NCBI GenBank assembly: GCA_033980235.1
Contig: CM067072.1
Location: 20,773,047-20,837,046 of the forward strand
Direction: 5' to 3'
DNA: 64,000 nt
Source of the DNA: Diadema setosum
Lineage: Eukaryota; Echinodermata; Echinoidea; Diadematoida; Diadematidae
This document shows, piece after piece, positions 1 through 12,322 of this stretch; position 1 is the stretch's first letter, and every line of letters begins with the position of its first letter. The translations under genes were made by a program, and so were the position numbers. The notes beneath the pieces were generated by a model. It had not been told where the DNA came from and ran no database searches. It saw only the letters and a list, made by a program, of their open reading frames with translations.

Positions 1-1281
1 TTCTCAGAGACGTCTCGGAGACAAGCTGGAAGACAGAAATAGTCTCTGCAAAAATAGAAAATGTTCGATTCTCCTGCGAATCCTGGAGATTGGGCTCGTC
101 TCCAGGAGGCGTGCGTCATAGAGATGTTGCGGAGTGTAGAGTTGCAACCTATAGTCTTCAGACCAACGAGATACCAACTTATAAAGTCTTGTGATATCAT
201 AACAATTTGCGTCCAAGCACTTTTGATAGAATCTTAATAGACCCTAGAAGGTGTCATAAAAGTTGTACTATAGCATGTCTAATCTGTACCCTGCTAATGG
301 TGTCACTGTGGCACCTGTGAAATATGCTTGTTCCCTACATGGCGTCACCAGGACCGTCATGTTCTCTGAACGGCATATTTAGCTGTGGAGGCACATACAA
401 TTTCCTATAGGGACTCTAGAATCGAACTTTCTTACACAAGTTCGAAAATAGCAAATTGATGCCAACCTGATGTACTAAAAACTCTCTTAAACACGACCGA
501 TTTTTTTTTCTTTTTTCATCCAGATTATAGGAGTGATCTTCATAATTATTATTCCATTGAATTTAAATCTGAATCATGAATATCTATTTTGATTGAGGAT
601 CCCTGAACTGGAACAGAGAGATAAAAACACTTCTCTTTTTAGTGGCAACGTCTAGGACGCTGGTAATATAGAGAGTAGCCCCCCCCCCCCCCCCCCCCCT
701 TATTGCTAAACTATTGATATATTAGATAGCAGTAGGATTCTATTTCTCATATATGTATTTTTTTTATTGCATTCCTTACAGATGAAGATGAAAATAATAA
801 TCCAATAATCAAATCTTGAAAACTCTTTGAAAGGGCATTACCCATAATTCTAACTAGCTCGTCTGACTGTCATTAAAGCAAATGCAAATATACTGAATTC
901 CGCAAATATTACCAGTCGGTGAGGACACTTCCTGTAATGTAAAAATAATTAATGGAATGATTGTGACATGAACTATGATATTCCATAGCTTTGGACAGAA
1001 CCTCACTTAAAAGCTTGTGTAGCCATATTATAACAGGCCATAATTGAAATGATGGAGGAAAAAAATACCGTATTCATTAAAAATGGAATTGAAGGGTTAC
1101 CAAGTCTTCAAATTTAATTGTGAAATAAGGATCTGAGTAAGATCCCTTAAACCTAATTACTCTCAGAAAGGGGTTCTTATTATAATGCAAGGGTGTATAC
1201 CTAATGTTTGAAATCTTAACACGAAAGCAGATATATTGATGTTACTCGTGAGAAAGCCCACCTCTCCCTCTCCCACAGCCC
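1..1281. other. Non-coding stretch at left edge
   Basis: No convincing exon on either strand. The first 220 bases are rich in short GTCTC/GAGAC words (for example AGACGTCTC near the start). A run of 21 C occupies 679-699. The rest is ordinary AT-rich sequence. It could be intron or 3' flank of the minus-strand TRIC gene whose first coding exon is at 5409-5541, because that gene must continue in this direction. I searched by eye for later TRIC exons and saw none. Confidence 0.4.
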
Positions 1282-1935
1282 TCAACAACTGCAATTCTAT
1301 TAGCAGGGCTGGCATTCCTCCTATATTGACTGTAGGCAAGCCATTTTCTAAATAACCTATTGTGAATATAATGGTTTGTCCCCAAATGACTTTTAGGGAG
1401 ACCTTATAAGGAAAAGTTGACATCAGACCGTAAAAACAACTTCAGAATCGAATTCCTTGACCCATAAAACCTCTGAAGCTGACTTTTCAAATTATTGTAA
1501 CACTTTTAAAGGTTTTCAATTGTTACACTGGCCTTTAAACGTAGGTGGCAGCCATATTGGATTTTGCAAATATGCCGCCCCGGAGGGCGCCCTTCACAAG
1601 AAATACGCCTTTTTTCAGCCGTCGACAACTGCAATTCTATTACTTAGACTGGCATTCCTGGAATATTGACCATGGGCAAGCCATTTCTTTCAAAAACTGT
1701 TATGAATACAATGGCTTGGCCCCAAAATGACCTTAAGGCGACCTTATAAGGAAAAATTGACTTCAGACCATAAAAACAACTTCAGATTCGAATTCCTTGA
1801 CCCAGAAAACCTTTTAACCTGACTTTTTAAATGATTGTAACCCCTTTATGTTTTCAAAAGCACGTGACCTTTAAACCTATATGGCGGCCATATTGGATTT
1901 TGCGAATATGGCCGCCCCAGAGGGCGCCCTTCTTG
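1282..1935. repeat. Two-copy tandem repeat, period about 340 bp
   Basis: The word AACTGCAATTCTAT occurs at about 1287 and again at about 1627. From there the two units align through matching landmarks: GGCATTCCT, GGCAAGCCATTT, GACCTTATAAGGAAAA, AACAACTTCAGA, CGAATTCCTTGACCCA, CCATATTGGATTTTGC and GAGGGCGCCCTT. The copies have clearly diverged, so the duplication is not recent. Short open frames here are on both strands and differ between copies, so I treat it as non-coding repeat. Confidence 0.75.
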
Positions 1936-2084
1936 GCGCCCATCAAAAATCGAAATAGTATGGTTTTGGCTACATGTGTGCCAAATTTTGGTGCTTTTGG
2001 AAAAATTTGAACCAAAAATCCCTTGCGCCCCCCACTATTATGGCTCTGACTATAAATAATCGCCTGGTACTTTTCTAGGTCCCA

Positions 2085-2340
2085 GAACATTCGCAAATTG
2101 TCGCAAAGGATTTGCAAACAGTTGCTAATATTTGCAAAAGTGTCGCTAACATTTGCTAACAGTCACTAATAGTTGCCACCTGTGTTTCGCAAACACTTTC
2201 GCAAACATTCGCTGAAGTGTTGCTAATTGTCGCTAAACATCGCTAAAAGTCACTAACTGTCGCTAATGGCAGAAGCGAACCTTGATTTTTCGCAAACATT
2301 CGTCAGAAAAGTTGGCAAATCTCAAATTCGCTACGTTCGC
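2085..2340. repeat. Degenerate short-motif array (TCGCTAA / TTTGCAAA)
   Basis: About 20 irregularly spaced variants of two words, CGCTAAC/TTGCTAA/CGCTAAA and CGCAAACA/TTGCAAAC, fill this interval, for example GTCGCTAACATTTGCTAAC near 2132. Spacing is roughly 8-14 bases. There is no open frame. The array directly precedes the left arm of the foldback element at 2365. Confidence 0.5.
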
Positions 2341-2364
2341 CGCTCAGTGAGATACCAGCTTAAT

Positions 2365-3912
2365 AGTTCAAAAACTAAATGAGATAACACCGACATTTAT
2401 ATGAGCAATAGCTAAATAGTGTACAATTTTGTTGAAGGTAATCTAAAAATGAAAACATTCAAACTCAGTTTCATTTTATTCAAGATTTATTTCTAAGTTA
2501 GGTTTCAGAGTTTGCTCTATTTTCAACCCTCTGTACAAAACTTTCACTTTGCACAGGGGTCAATTTGTGTGTATGGGAGTGTGTGGTTAACACCCAGACA
2601 ATGGTCCGGAATCATTGTTCAGGGTTTGAATGCTCTATTACATATTCATGAGAAATTCCACTATCACAGCTAGTCTTTATTCATCCTAAAATGTTGTGTG
2701 TACAATGTACATGCAAGTACATGAAAACATGTGCTTACATTTTTCATGTGCGAGCCATAAATTCAGACTACCAGTGCCCAGGGCAATCCATCTAACAAAG
2801 CATTCATGTGAATTGGAGCAAGAGACCAGAAGCCTAGTCAGCAGAGCTCTGAAAAGGTGTTATTCGTGGTATATTGTTCAGGGTCAATGGGCCGGATGCA
2901 TAAACGCTAGCAATTGCTTGTGCTAGCCTTTTACTCGAATCCGTATGCATAAAAACAAGCAATTGCTTGCGAGCAGAAGCTCTTGCTAGCAAGTACAAGC
3001 AATTGCTTGCTGTCCGCAAGCAATTGCTTAGAGACCAAGCATTTGCTTAAAAACGTATGCATAAAACATACCTTTTGCTAGTTCTTGCTAGCAATTGCTT
3101 ACGATTTTCCAAGCTCTGTAAAATGAGCTTGAGCTTTTGCTTATCTGGGACGTTCCCTTTTAAGTATCATTTTCATATTCATGGAAGAAAGACAACAATT
3201 GTGAAGGAGTGGTATAAATCTACAAGAAATTACTCTTAAGTAGAGTAAGAAATTTTTCATTTCAACAACGGGAATGTCCAGTGGTTAGCACGCAAAATTT
3301 GATGAAAAACAGGTAGGATGTCTCACTTCGGTGGAGAGCAAGGAGACGTCTCTCCACGTGCGATCTGGCAGATGCGGGCTATTGTAAGCAGTGGTGGGAA
3401 TCAGCCAGTAATACGAGTGTGTGTATAGTTGTGTGTGTGTGTGCCCTTTCAAATGCATGCTGCCACACTCGCCTTTGTTCTTGTGTTCGCACAGGCGTGA
3501 CGCTATTGTTCGAACCCTAAGCAATTGCTTGCTGAATGCAAGCAAAAGGTATGTGCACAAGCAAAAGATTATGCATATGTATTTAAGCAATTGCTTGAGC
3601 TACACCTTTTACTAGACGAGCTTGTGCTTTTGCTTGAAGCAATTGCTTACAAGCAATTGCTTGTTTTATGCATTCGGCCCATTGTAAGCAACACTCACAC
3701 ACACATCATTGGTTCTTGTGTAAAGTTCAATTTTGTACAGAGGGTTCAAGTTTGATCAAACTCTGAAACGTAACTCTAAAATCAATCATGGATTTAATGA
3801 GACTGATTCATGCTCTCATATATTGAAATCACCTCCAACTAAATTGTACACTATTCAGCTACTACTCATATCAATGATAGTGTAATCTGAATGTATAGTT
3901 TTTTAACTATTA
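2365..3912. mobile_element. Foldback element with AAGCAATTGCTT palindromes
   Basis: The left end (about 2365-2620) and the right end (about 3670-3912) are inverted copies. Matching landmarks in order are TAATAGTT-AAAAACT, TAGTGTACAATTT, GTTTCAGAGTTTG, CAACCCTCTGTACAAAA and GTGTGAGTGT. A second inverted match (2888-2920 against 3650-3680) reads GGGCCGGATGCATAAA, then CAATTGCTTG. Between the arms, CAAGCAATTGCTTG (a perfect 14-bp palindrome) or close forms recur at about 2909, 2956, 2996, 3017, 3091, 3519, 3585, 3637 and 3650. No transposase frame is visible, so it is probably non-autonomous. The interval 2620-2880 interrupts the left arm. Confidence 0.65.
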
Positions 3913-4302
3913 AAGGGATGGTACAGTATTGGTAGAGATGAGAATTGGGCTTTTAACTTTTTGCGAGATACCAAAAAACGCTTATGATATAGTACAGAAT
4001 ATACCATTTTAAGAGGAATTCAAAGTTTATTTGATGAAAATCGGGTTTGGAATGACTGAAACATCTAAAAACAAAGTAAAACAAAGCGATCGTAATAAAG
4101 TTTGGGTCCCACACTTTATTAGAATTGCTCTTTTTTGGATATCTCAGCCATTTCAAAACCAATTTTCATCAAATAAACGTTGAATTCCTCATAAAATAAT
4201 AATTGTGCTCTTTCATATTTCATAAGAGGTTTCTCATTATCTCACAAAAAAACGTTAGAAACCTGAAATTAGGTCTCAACCAGAACTATACAATCCCTTT
4301 AA
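3910..4302. mobile_element. Palindromic MITE
   Basis: Starts TTAAAGGGATGGTACAG and ends in the inverse of TTTAAAGGGATTGTATAG. Inner sequence continues to pair: GAGGAATTCAA-GTTTATTTGATGAAAAT near 4013 is inverted near 4155-4198. The whole element would fold into one long imperfect hairpin. There is no coding capacity. It directly abuts the right end of the AAGCAATTGCTT foldback element. Confidence 0.7.
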
Positions 4303-5408
4303 AGATCAAAAGTGGGAAATGTTTTGTTTTTTGTTTTTGTTTTTTGTTTTTTTTTTGTAACACCTAGTATGTGTATTAGGGAGCATACAACAAAAGCTGA
4401 TCATAATTGCGGGAAAATACATCACATGACCTAGTTGATTCACCATGATGAAGCAAACCTCATGCCTTTGATGAACTATGCTGTTATTCACATGTGCATA
4501 CATCAGTTCCTTTTACAATATTTTTAAACCAAAATTAGCTGCCAAGAATGATGCAAGAATTTGTATAAAAATAATGTATGTGAGTACATGTACAATGTAC
4601 ACTCTGTACATGTATAATCTGATCTCGTAAGTATGTGGAAGTTACGGTGTGATGATAAGGGCCTGACCATACAACTTATGATATCTGAAGGAATATGAAG
4701 TACAATTGTAGGCTCAGAGATTAAGGGAAGCTTCAAATTATGTAACTTTTCTTCTTCATTGAGGTGCAGCGATCCCACTCTGTGCATATTTGAGCAATGA
4801 CATTTTGCAATTTATAAATCAATTATTTGTAACATTGAGATATTTTCAACTGGAAGCAAATGTGACATCATAATCTAAAGACTTTGGAAAAGTGTTATTC
4901 CACATTGTGCGGGCAAAATGCTTGTGCATAAAAAAAAAACAAAAAACAAACAAACAAACAAACAAACAAACAAAAAAAACTTGTAGGAAGCATTGCCCTC
5001 TCAAGTAGCCCCCATCAGGAAACACAAGGTATAAGTACTTGCAGATAGGTATGTAACTGAGTAACAAAATTAAAGATACTTTTCTTGCACATTATAGCTG
5101 AGTAATAAAATCAAAGATCCGTAAGTCTTGAATATGTGAAATTATGCCTTACAGTATGAACTGCTACAACATCAAATTGATTCATAATCACTGTGGGAAC
5201 ACACAGCCCTAATTTTGAAGGCCATCCTAGAGAAGGACTGTTTAGTTGTTTGTTCGTTTTTTCCCCTCCCTCTCTTCTCTGAGTTTCAGAGCAGTCTTGC
5301 ACGTTTCAAAGTTGTCAAAGAGGACCATGACATGACAGCAATATGTGCATTTCTTCTCAGTTATTTCTTCATTTAGAAAAGCCTGGGAGGCTCACAATCC
5401 ACACTCAC
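4303..5408 (-). other. Probable intron 1 side of the TRIC gene; no other exon seen
   Basis: Follows the donor site of the TRIC exon in the direction of transcription. It contains a T-rich block (about 4320-4360) and an AAAC/CAAA microsatellite (4930-4980). I found no splice-flanked open segment resembling later TRIC exons, so these are either left of the window or missed. Confidence 0.35.
4930..4980. repeat. AAAC microsatellite
   Basis: CAAA tetranucleotide repeats flanked by A-runs. Confidence 0.9.
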
Positions 5409-5541
5409 CATCTCCTGCGTCTTTCCTGAGGGCAACAATCATCATGATGTAGTGAGCAATGTCAAAGACTGGGAACAGTGGGAGAGTGGCATACGTGTTT
5501 GCATACTCCACAAACAGGCTGTAGTCTGGGATGTAATTCAT
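5409..5541 (-). CDS. TRIC (TMEM38-type) intracellular cation channel, first coding exon
   Basis: Forty-four codons plus one base, starting at ATG (5541) and ending at a good donor, G|GTGAGT (5403-5408). The peptide starts MNYIPDYSLF and contains PLFPVFDIAHYIMM, then VALRKDAGD. This matches the conserved N-terminal segment of trimeric intracellular cation channels (TMEM38A/B), in which an LFPxFDxAHY core opens transmembrane helix 1. These channels sit in ER/SR membrane and carry K+ as counter-ion to Ca2+ release. The frame upstream runs to an in-frame TAG in the 5'UTR with no earlier ATG, which fixes the start. The exon is under 50 codons and easily missed. The rest of the gene lies leftward and was not found. 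A diverged paralogue or pseudogene cannot be excluded from one exon. Confidence 0.75.
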
Positions 5542-5715
5542 GTTCTCTGGGATGTGGTTATGAAATTGACATGAATGCTTGAGTTGACAGATCTCTGTGG
5601 ACTTCAGGCTCTTGCAGTCACTACTGAGCTGCTAGAGTACATAACTTGATTTGATTTGAGGGCCACAATACATGAAATGTCTTGCATTAGATGGTGGCAG
5701 AGCAAAGGCAGGTAT
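5542..5715 (-). other. Probable 5'UTR part of the TRIC exon
   Basis: A strong acceptor lies at 5716-5718 on the minus strand (pyrimidine-rich CTTTTTGCATCTCTTACAG). It would make 5715 the upstream edge of the exon, giving 174 bases of 5'UTR before the ATG at 5541. This implies at least one further non-coding exon to the right. Confidence 0.45.
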
Positions 5716-5917
5716 CTGTAAGAGATGCAAAAAGATAAAGTTTGACAATCACAATGCAATTTCAAAGAGTACAAGGAAGTAGGCAATCATGATGCTTTGC
5801 AGCCATAGTCGTGTGGTATGCATGGACAAACAATACACCTACATAGTTGAAGTTGTGACCATGCAATACAAGATCCTAATAAAGTTCCACAGAGCTAGGG
5901 ACAGCTGACCCTGAACT

Positions 5918-8728
5918 GGGCAATTCCACGGTAACTAGGACACAGGTGCCAAAAATTCAAAATGATATTTGTTTCAAACACCATACATTTTCAGACAGTA
6001 CTTGAGTTGAAGTTTTAAGAATCATGTTTTTCAATAAAAGCGGCCATTTTGATTTTCAAAATGGCTGCCAAAATATGCCTATAACTCAATGGTGAAAAGA
6101 GAGTATTGTTGCATAACTTACTCTCTGTATATCCACTTTATTAGTACTCTAAACAACAATCTTTCACATGTATGCAGTTACAAGAGAAGTCTTTTACCAC
6201 ACGATAGAAAAAAAAGCTGGTAGCTTTAAAGAATTTGATAAAAACTGTTAATTACTTTGATAATGATGGATGTAACGTCAGTTACGAAAAACAAGGAATT
6301 TTAAAGTTTATTCATCAAAGGAAGTGAGCTGTATGATGTAACTTGGGATTTCTAATGTATGCCCATATGCCTTTATTTTAATACCAGAAATAAGGATACT
6401 TGGCATACTGGAGAGTCAAAATGAACACTACAAAATGTGTAACGTCAGTTACCGAAACGTCATACACGAGTATGTAACGTCAGTTACCATGACAGTAATT
6501 ATAACTGAGGCAAATTTTTTGACTTTTGGCCATTTCAATACATCTGGGAAGTCAACTTACAACAAAGAGCAGCAATCCCTTTCATAGGAAATGATGTCAT
6601 TACCATGGTATGTCCATGGATATTTTTTTTTTAATTTTATTTTATTTCTAAATTCATTTATTCATTCATTTACCATGATTATCTTTTTTTTTTTTTTGGG
6701 GGGGGGGGGGAAAGCTTATGCTTTCGATTTTTGATTCAGCACAAGTTTAAGGTTAAAACATCTGGAAGTTTAGCTTGCCACATGCAGTATATATGCACTC
6801 AAATTAGTACATTCCCAGTCCTACAGGATGATAAAGCTACCAAAGTTTGTAGGCCTAATCAGTGACATGATTGCATGTCAACCACATTTTCTACAAAAAA
6901 AAACAACAAACAAACAAACTTCTGCACAGCTGTATACCAACAGTTTAACAATCTTCACCAATGTTTGCTTTTGCTGGCATTTTTCTTTTTTTTTTCAGGA
7001 AGCTTAGTCAAGTTTCTACCTCAAGGCAAATGCACAAACAGATATTTCTTCTCTTGCACTTAAATGTGTGGTGTAGTTAACATGGCTCATCTTGTATTAT
7101 GGTACATAAGGCATGTACTCATTATTGCTTGAAACTTAACACTGATGTTGCTCAAAGTGAGAGAGGATTCTATAGGGTTTAAAAAAAATGTTCATACAGT
7201 GTGTATTTGTTGATTACTTTATTCTATTCATGCAGGGACATTTTGTAATACAACACATGATAATTATGAACAGGAAGAGTTTTTTATATTGATTTTAGTA
7301 TTCTTTCGTTGCAAAGTCCGATTTTTTTTGCATCTTGAATGGATTTGCAAGCCGTGATATATCAGTGAAAAGGAAAAGAAAAACAGTTAAATTACTTCAA
7401 GCTAGGAATAAAACAATAATGCTCTTTTGACCAAAAAAAGCATTTATTTTTCTTCCTCACAGAGAAATATTAAAAGTGCGACACTTTTCATTTAAATCAA
7501 TTGATGATGGAAATCATCAGGAGTAAAATAAAGAAAAGAAGGAGAAATATATCACAATAGATTTCATACATATTTATGCATATTTATGAGTTGATACATG
7601 TTTTTTTCCCCCATGACCTGGAAGATATTTTGATATTTTTTCAAGCACAAAAATATCCATGTTTTGTGTAGTACTACAAGGTATTATGGGTGGAGCACTC
7701 TATGTAGATAAAAACTTTCCTGTTCATTAAAAAACAAACAAACAAACAAACAAACAAACAAACAAACAAAGCCCTTAGCCATGTCAATATATTCATACTT
7801 GGAACTGCTTAATCTATTAATGGCTCTGTGTAATCATAAATGTTGAATAAAAATTAAATCTTCAGACAAATGTCAAGAAATATCCTCATGTGCATTTACA
7901 TTATTTTTGCCCAACTGTGCTATGGCATGGGGGGGGGGTGCCCCCTAAGGGCCCACCCAATATTATTTGTGTCTTTAGGTTTTGTTTTAATTTGTTGCTG
8001 TAGTTGCCTGGGATTGTCACTGGTACATTGCAGCAGTATAATAACCTGTTAAATAAATTAGTTCTCTGTAAACCCCACGGTAAAGTATGTGTAACGTCAG
8101 TTACGTAACGTCAGTTACTGACATGTTTACCTTTAAGTTTTCATAGAGTACAAAGAAAATGGACTACTGTTTCATTTCATTGTGTATTTATGACTGATGA
8201 ACCAAGGTATGACTCCATATCAACCAAATCATTCTGAATGGTCAGAATTATGAAATATCACATAGCTATTCCCAATCACGATTTTACATGTGTAAACCCT
8301 ATGGCAAATGTAAGCGTAACGTCAGTTACGTAACGTCAGTTACCGTCATGCCTTCACTGAAATTGGCATGGTGGTAAAAGGAGACAACTAAATTGCACAT
8401 TATTTTGCACACCTGTTCCTAAGAACCTAGGTGTATTGCCACATTAAACACATAAAGGCCAAAAGTCAGGGACATGAGATATTTCCATTTACATTTACAC
8501 CATAATTTCCCATGTCCTTTTTCCGTAACGTCAGTTACCGACACATTTTCACTTGCTATGTGATAAGAAATGCAGTTTGAGAGAAAAACTTTCCACCTAT
8601 TTCTTCATTGTCATGAACTTATTAATCAATGCTAATTGCAAGCCCAAGGTGCTTTCATTCACAAAACTACAAGGTAAACAATTTCATGAAAATCCTTATG
8701 TGTAACGTCAGTTACCGTGGAATTGCCC
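5918..8728. mobile_element. Non-autonomous DNA transposon with GTAACGTCAGTTAC repeats
   Basis: The left end GGGCAATTCCACGGTAACT (5918-5936) is exactly inverted at the right end (8710-8728), giving 19-bp terminal inverted repeats. The 4-bp word AACT flanks both ends (5914-5917 and 8729-8732), as expected of a target-site duplication. Inside, GTAACGTCAGTTAC occurs nine times in the same orientation: 6272, 6439, 6474, 8091, 8105, 8316, 8330, 8525 and 8702. Two of these are back-to-back pairs and the last overlaps the right inverted end. I saw no transposase frame, so it should depend on another element. It contains a 13-G run (6698-6710), an AAAC microsatellite (7729-7770) and an 8-G run near 7930. 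It lies just upstream of the TRIC exon, probably within intron 1. Confidence 0.8.
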
Positions 8729-8732
8729 AACT

Positions 8733-9954
8733 GCAATTGCAGGAGACAGACATTACCTAAAATGTGTGAGAAATTTTTTTTTGGACAAGTTCTGTTTATG
8801 AACTGAAAACTACTTGTCTTTCCAACCTCTTGGTATTTGATCTTGGAGTGATTTTTGACTGACATTTTGGGGTATTTTTTTCTTTCTTTTAGATTTCCAG
8901 TTGACTTGTACCTACAGACATTGTACTTTTTGTAGTTTGACTAGGTGATCATTACAGGATACTGTAAGATCATTTAAGTTCAGCATGCTTCAAGGATGTT
9001 TACTGACCCTTAGACCTTTATCATCACCAGATTTTTAAATCCATTTGAATTCAAACATGAACAATCCTTTAGTTAGGAGATACTATACTGTATATATGTG
9101 ATAAGAATATGTTTTGTTTCTCGGTGCTTTAAGTACCGGTAGAAGTTCAAACCCTGCATGACACCCATTTCAAAGAGCAATATAAATATGTTACTTTGTA
9201 TTTGGATTATAGTATCATTACAAACTGACAGCAAGTCCTGCAATCTATGGTCAGCAGTAAATAGAGAGAATGCTTATGGCACTATCCAACCTTTTGTGGT
9301 TCTAACTGGAAAATGGTCTAGCTTTGTTTATACTACGGCTGCTCTCATCATGAAATATTTCAATGTTGCAGTCACAAAAGTTTTAAACATCTAAGGTTTT
9401 GCCATTACAATATGCAGTAAACTTAACATTCTGCTGGTGAACTGTGTAACGCTAGCCTGATGGCTGGATGCATGTTCTGTGCTTAACCACACAGGAGAAT
9501 CATAATACAATTTGAAGAATGTTTGAAGAATAAAGTCACAGATACCATGCTTCTTCCTGCAGACAGAAACTTATTGAAAAAAAAAAAGAGATAATAATGC
9601 CAACATCATGTGTAATTAATGAAAATCACACTCTGTTGTGCAGTTTCACTGGTGATGTTTTGATCACCACATTTAGTACAGCAACTTCCACCAAGATGTC
9701 AAAGTTTTAAAACAAAGTGTAGTATAATGTAGCATAAATGGCCATTGAGCAGAAGGCCTATAATTAATGATTTTTCATATGGATGAAGGAAAAAAACAAA
9801 CAAACAAACAAACATACAAACAAACGAAACCTAACAAACAGCAATAGCATAGTATTTTTGTTCATTTTCCCCACCTCATTCTACTAAATTTAGCTAGACA
9901 GATCTATAATACTTTGGCTTCACAAAACATACAAACAAATAAAACACCTCTCCA
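8733..9954. other. Non-coding stretch
   Basis: AT-rich sequence without a convincing exon. It holds an AAAC/CAAA-type microsatellite at about 9789-9825. An open segment near 9158-9394 has no recognisable domain and no splice or codon signature. I read it as chance. Confidence 0.4.
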
Positions 9955-10101
9955 GGGCCCCATTTCATTAATGATGTGAGGATAGCAACTCTTGCTGGAA
10001 AGACAACTTTCCATGGCAACAGCCAATCAGGAATTTGGATTCTTGTCATTACCATGACAACTGCCAATTTTTTGTTGTTTTTTTTAATGAAATGAGGCCA
10101 A
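9955..10101. mobile_element. Small MITE
   Basis: Begins GGGCCCCATTTCATTAA and ends with the near-inverse TTAATGAAATGAGGCC. The roughly 115-base interior includes TTCCATGGCAACAGCCAATC. Size and inverted ends fit a miniature inverted-repeat element. The ends match over about 15 bases. Confidence 0.6.
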
Positions 10102-12322
10102 TGAGAGCACCTGATGGCACTTTTAAGGAGATATTTTCATCAAGAAACAAGAATTGAAAAATGGGAGTGGGAGTAACTAGTAGGCCTAAGCCCTAGAGTT
10201 GGTTAGATTATCAATTGGAATTAACATGACTAATTTCATGCACTTTACAACGTATTTCAATGCTTAGCTATACGAAGCTCCAGTGCAAGTTACAAGTACT
10301 GTAGATCATTCATCACTCAACTCAAGCTCCAATCTTGCCAAACACTGAGAGTCTCATATAGATCTAGAATTATCTAAAAAAAATTAGATCTACACAGTTC
10401 CAGTGAGAAGCAACACTTTTCTGCAGCAGTTGAAAATTGTGAAATAGACTATACTGTACATAGATATAGTGTAGTCATACTACAAGTACAGTAGCACAAT
10501 TGCCAATATCTATATCTACAATTGTAGGGCTGAGGGGGGCCTCTCTAGTCTACTACTACTAGAACCAGTTCTACTATGTGACCATGAACACGAAGTGTCC
10601 CACAGTATAACTGTGTAATGGAGCACCTCGGGGTTAGTTTCTTAAACCTACTTCATCTACCCTGTACATGTAGTCTAGTACTAGTACAATGTAGATGGTC
10701 TAGGTCTAGTAGTACATCGTACGAGAGCAAACAATCCTGTTTGCGGCAGGGTGCCTTTTCTGGAAAGGGCACTTTCATTCATCAATAAAACAGCTAATGA
10801 ACATCACTTGTGCTTAGTCCCACTTTAGAACACAAGCAGGAGTATACTTGCAAGTGCTATGGGAAGTGACACCTGAATGGGCCTTTTCATCAATGACTGA
10901 AATGGCCCCGGCCGGAAACATGCAAAAGCATAGGTTTCTTTCTACATGTAGATTGGTCTAGACTAATCAGTGGTCAAATTTTGCACACTTATGCCTATGC
11001 TTGAATTACGGGTGGCTAGCTCTACTCAAGTTTAGACCCATCTATATTACATCAAGTAGCGTAGATTTTAGACCCCTATGCCCTACATGTTGTAGATCAG
11101 TAATTTGAACAGCATTCACACATCAGTCTTCAGCTTTGGATGCAACCTTTGCATGGCACTTTGCGCATTGGCGATATAAATACGAATATGAATACCAAGT
11201 CGCAGTGATTTTAGCCTTTGAACAAAGCCCTTTCACTGCCTGCTGTGTAGTGGCGAGCGAAAGGTTTGAGTAAAACCAGGAAAGAGTGATCGGGTGCTAC
11301 ACGATGTCGCACAGGGAGAGTGCCTGGTCAAAAGGCTACACTGCTAGTGCTACCAACTCGCGTAAATACTCAATCTTGAGTGATACACGCCATTAAAACC
11401 ATTTAACAACAATCAAGCGCAGAGGTTTCAAATCTGTCCTAAAACTACTTTTGTCATTCTCAAAGATCCCTCCTGACTGAATCATTTAAAGTCCTTGATT
11501 AGGAAAAAAATTGACTATTAAGCGGAACCAATCCCCCCCCCCCCCATCCTGTTGTCAATGATTGCACTTCATGGGTAAGTAAATTTATTCAAATTGACAC
11601 ATTTTAGTATTTAAGGTGAAATTTAGCCACGATACTACACTTACTAGGCATTCCCAGGTCCAAAATCCTAGAACGCCAGTCTGAACGTGAAGCGTTCGGG
11701 CTGGTCGCAGTTAGCAAGAGGTCAAATCATGACGAGCAAAAACTTTTTGAGAAGCTTTTTACATCTAAACTGTTAGAGTGTAGCCGTAGAACTGAAGAGG
11801 TAGAGTCACTGCAGTAACTTAAATACTACTATTACTAGGGCCTAGATTTAACTTTTTACATACTGCTGGTCTTTGCAGCTTTGTTGTTTTGCTGCCCTGT
11901 TTACCACGTTTAAATTTTACTGTGAATATGAAGAGCTAACTAGAACCCCCTAGTAACAAGCTGTATCTTTCAAACATGATCACTTGATGATATAGAATTC
12001 TACATACAAGGCTATAGGCATCAATGAGCTTCAGTGTGTCTAACCGTTAGACATATAGATCACTAGTTAGATTACTCGGTATCTATAAGTCAATAAGTGA
12101 ATATTAAAGAGCTAGGCATGAAATAGATTTCTAGGCGATAGGCCTACAGTACAAATGCCACATGATATTGCATACACGGGACTACACATAGCTGTCATAC
12201 CAGTAGCATCATCACGAAGTTATTTTATCAAAGTACACGAGTAATTTAGCTTGTCAAAACATCGTTCTCAAGTTTGATGTAACTCTAACTCTAACTCTTC
12301 TCTTGAGCTCGTGTTCACCTAC
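10102..12322. other. Non-coding stretch, possibly distal intron 1 of TRIC
   Basis: Contains many CTAG and TCTAGA-type words (10,500-10,700) and a 13-C run (11533-11545). A short tail-like sequence at about 11160-11195 (GCGCATTGGCGATATAAATACG) resembles the 3' end of SINE/LINE elements in marine invertebrates. No exon is seen. Confidence 0.35.

Noticed and set aside
2909..3663. CRISPR-like repeated AAGCAATTGCTTG
   Set aside because: Spacing is irregular, the repeat is a short palindrome, copies vary, and the setting is an animal intron/intergenic region with inverted arms. A foldback element explains it.
8091..8343. CRISPR-like or minisatellite reading of GTAACGTCAGTTAC
   Set aside because: Copies are scattered over 2.4 kb, sometimes abutting and sometimes hundreds of bases apart, and lie strictly inside inverted transposon ends.
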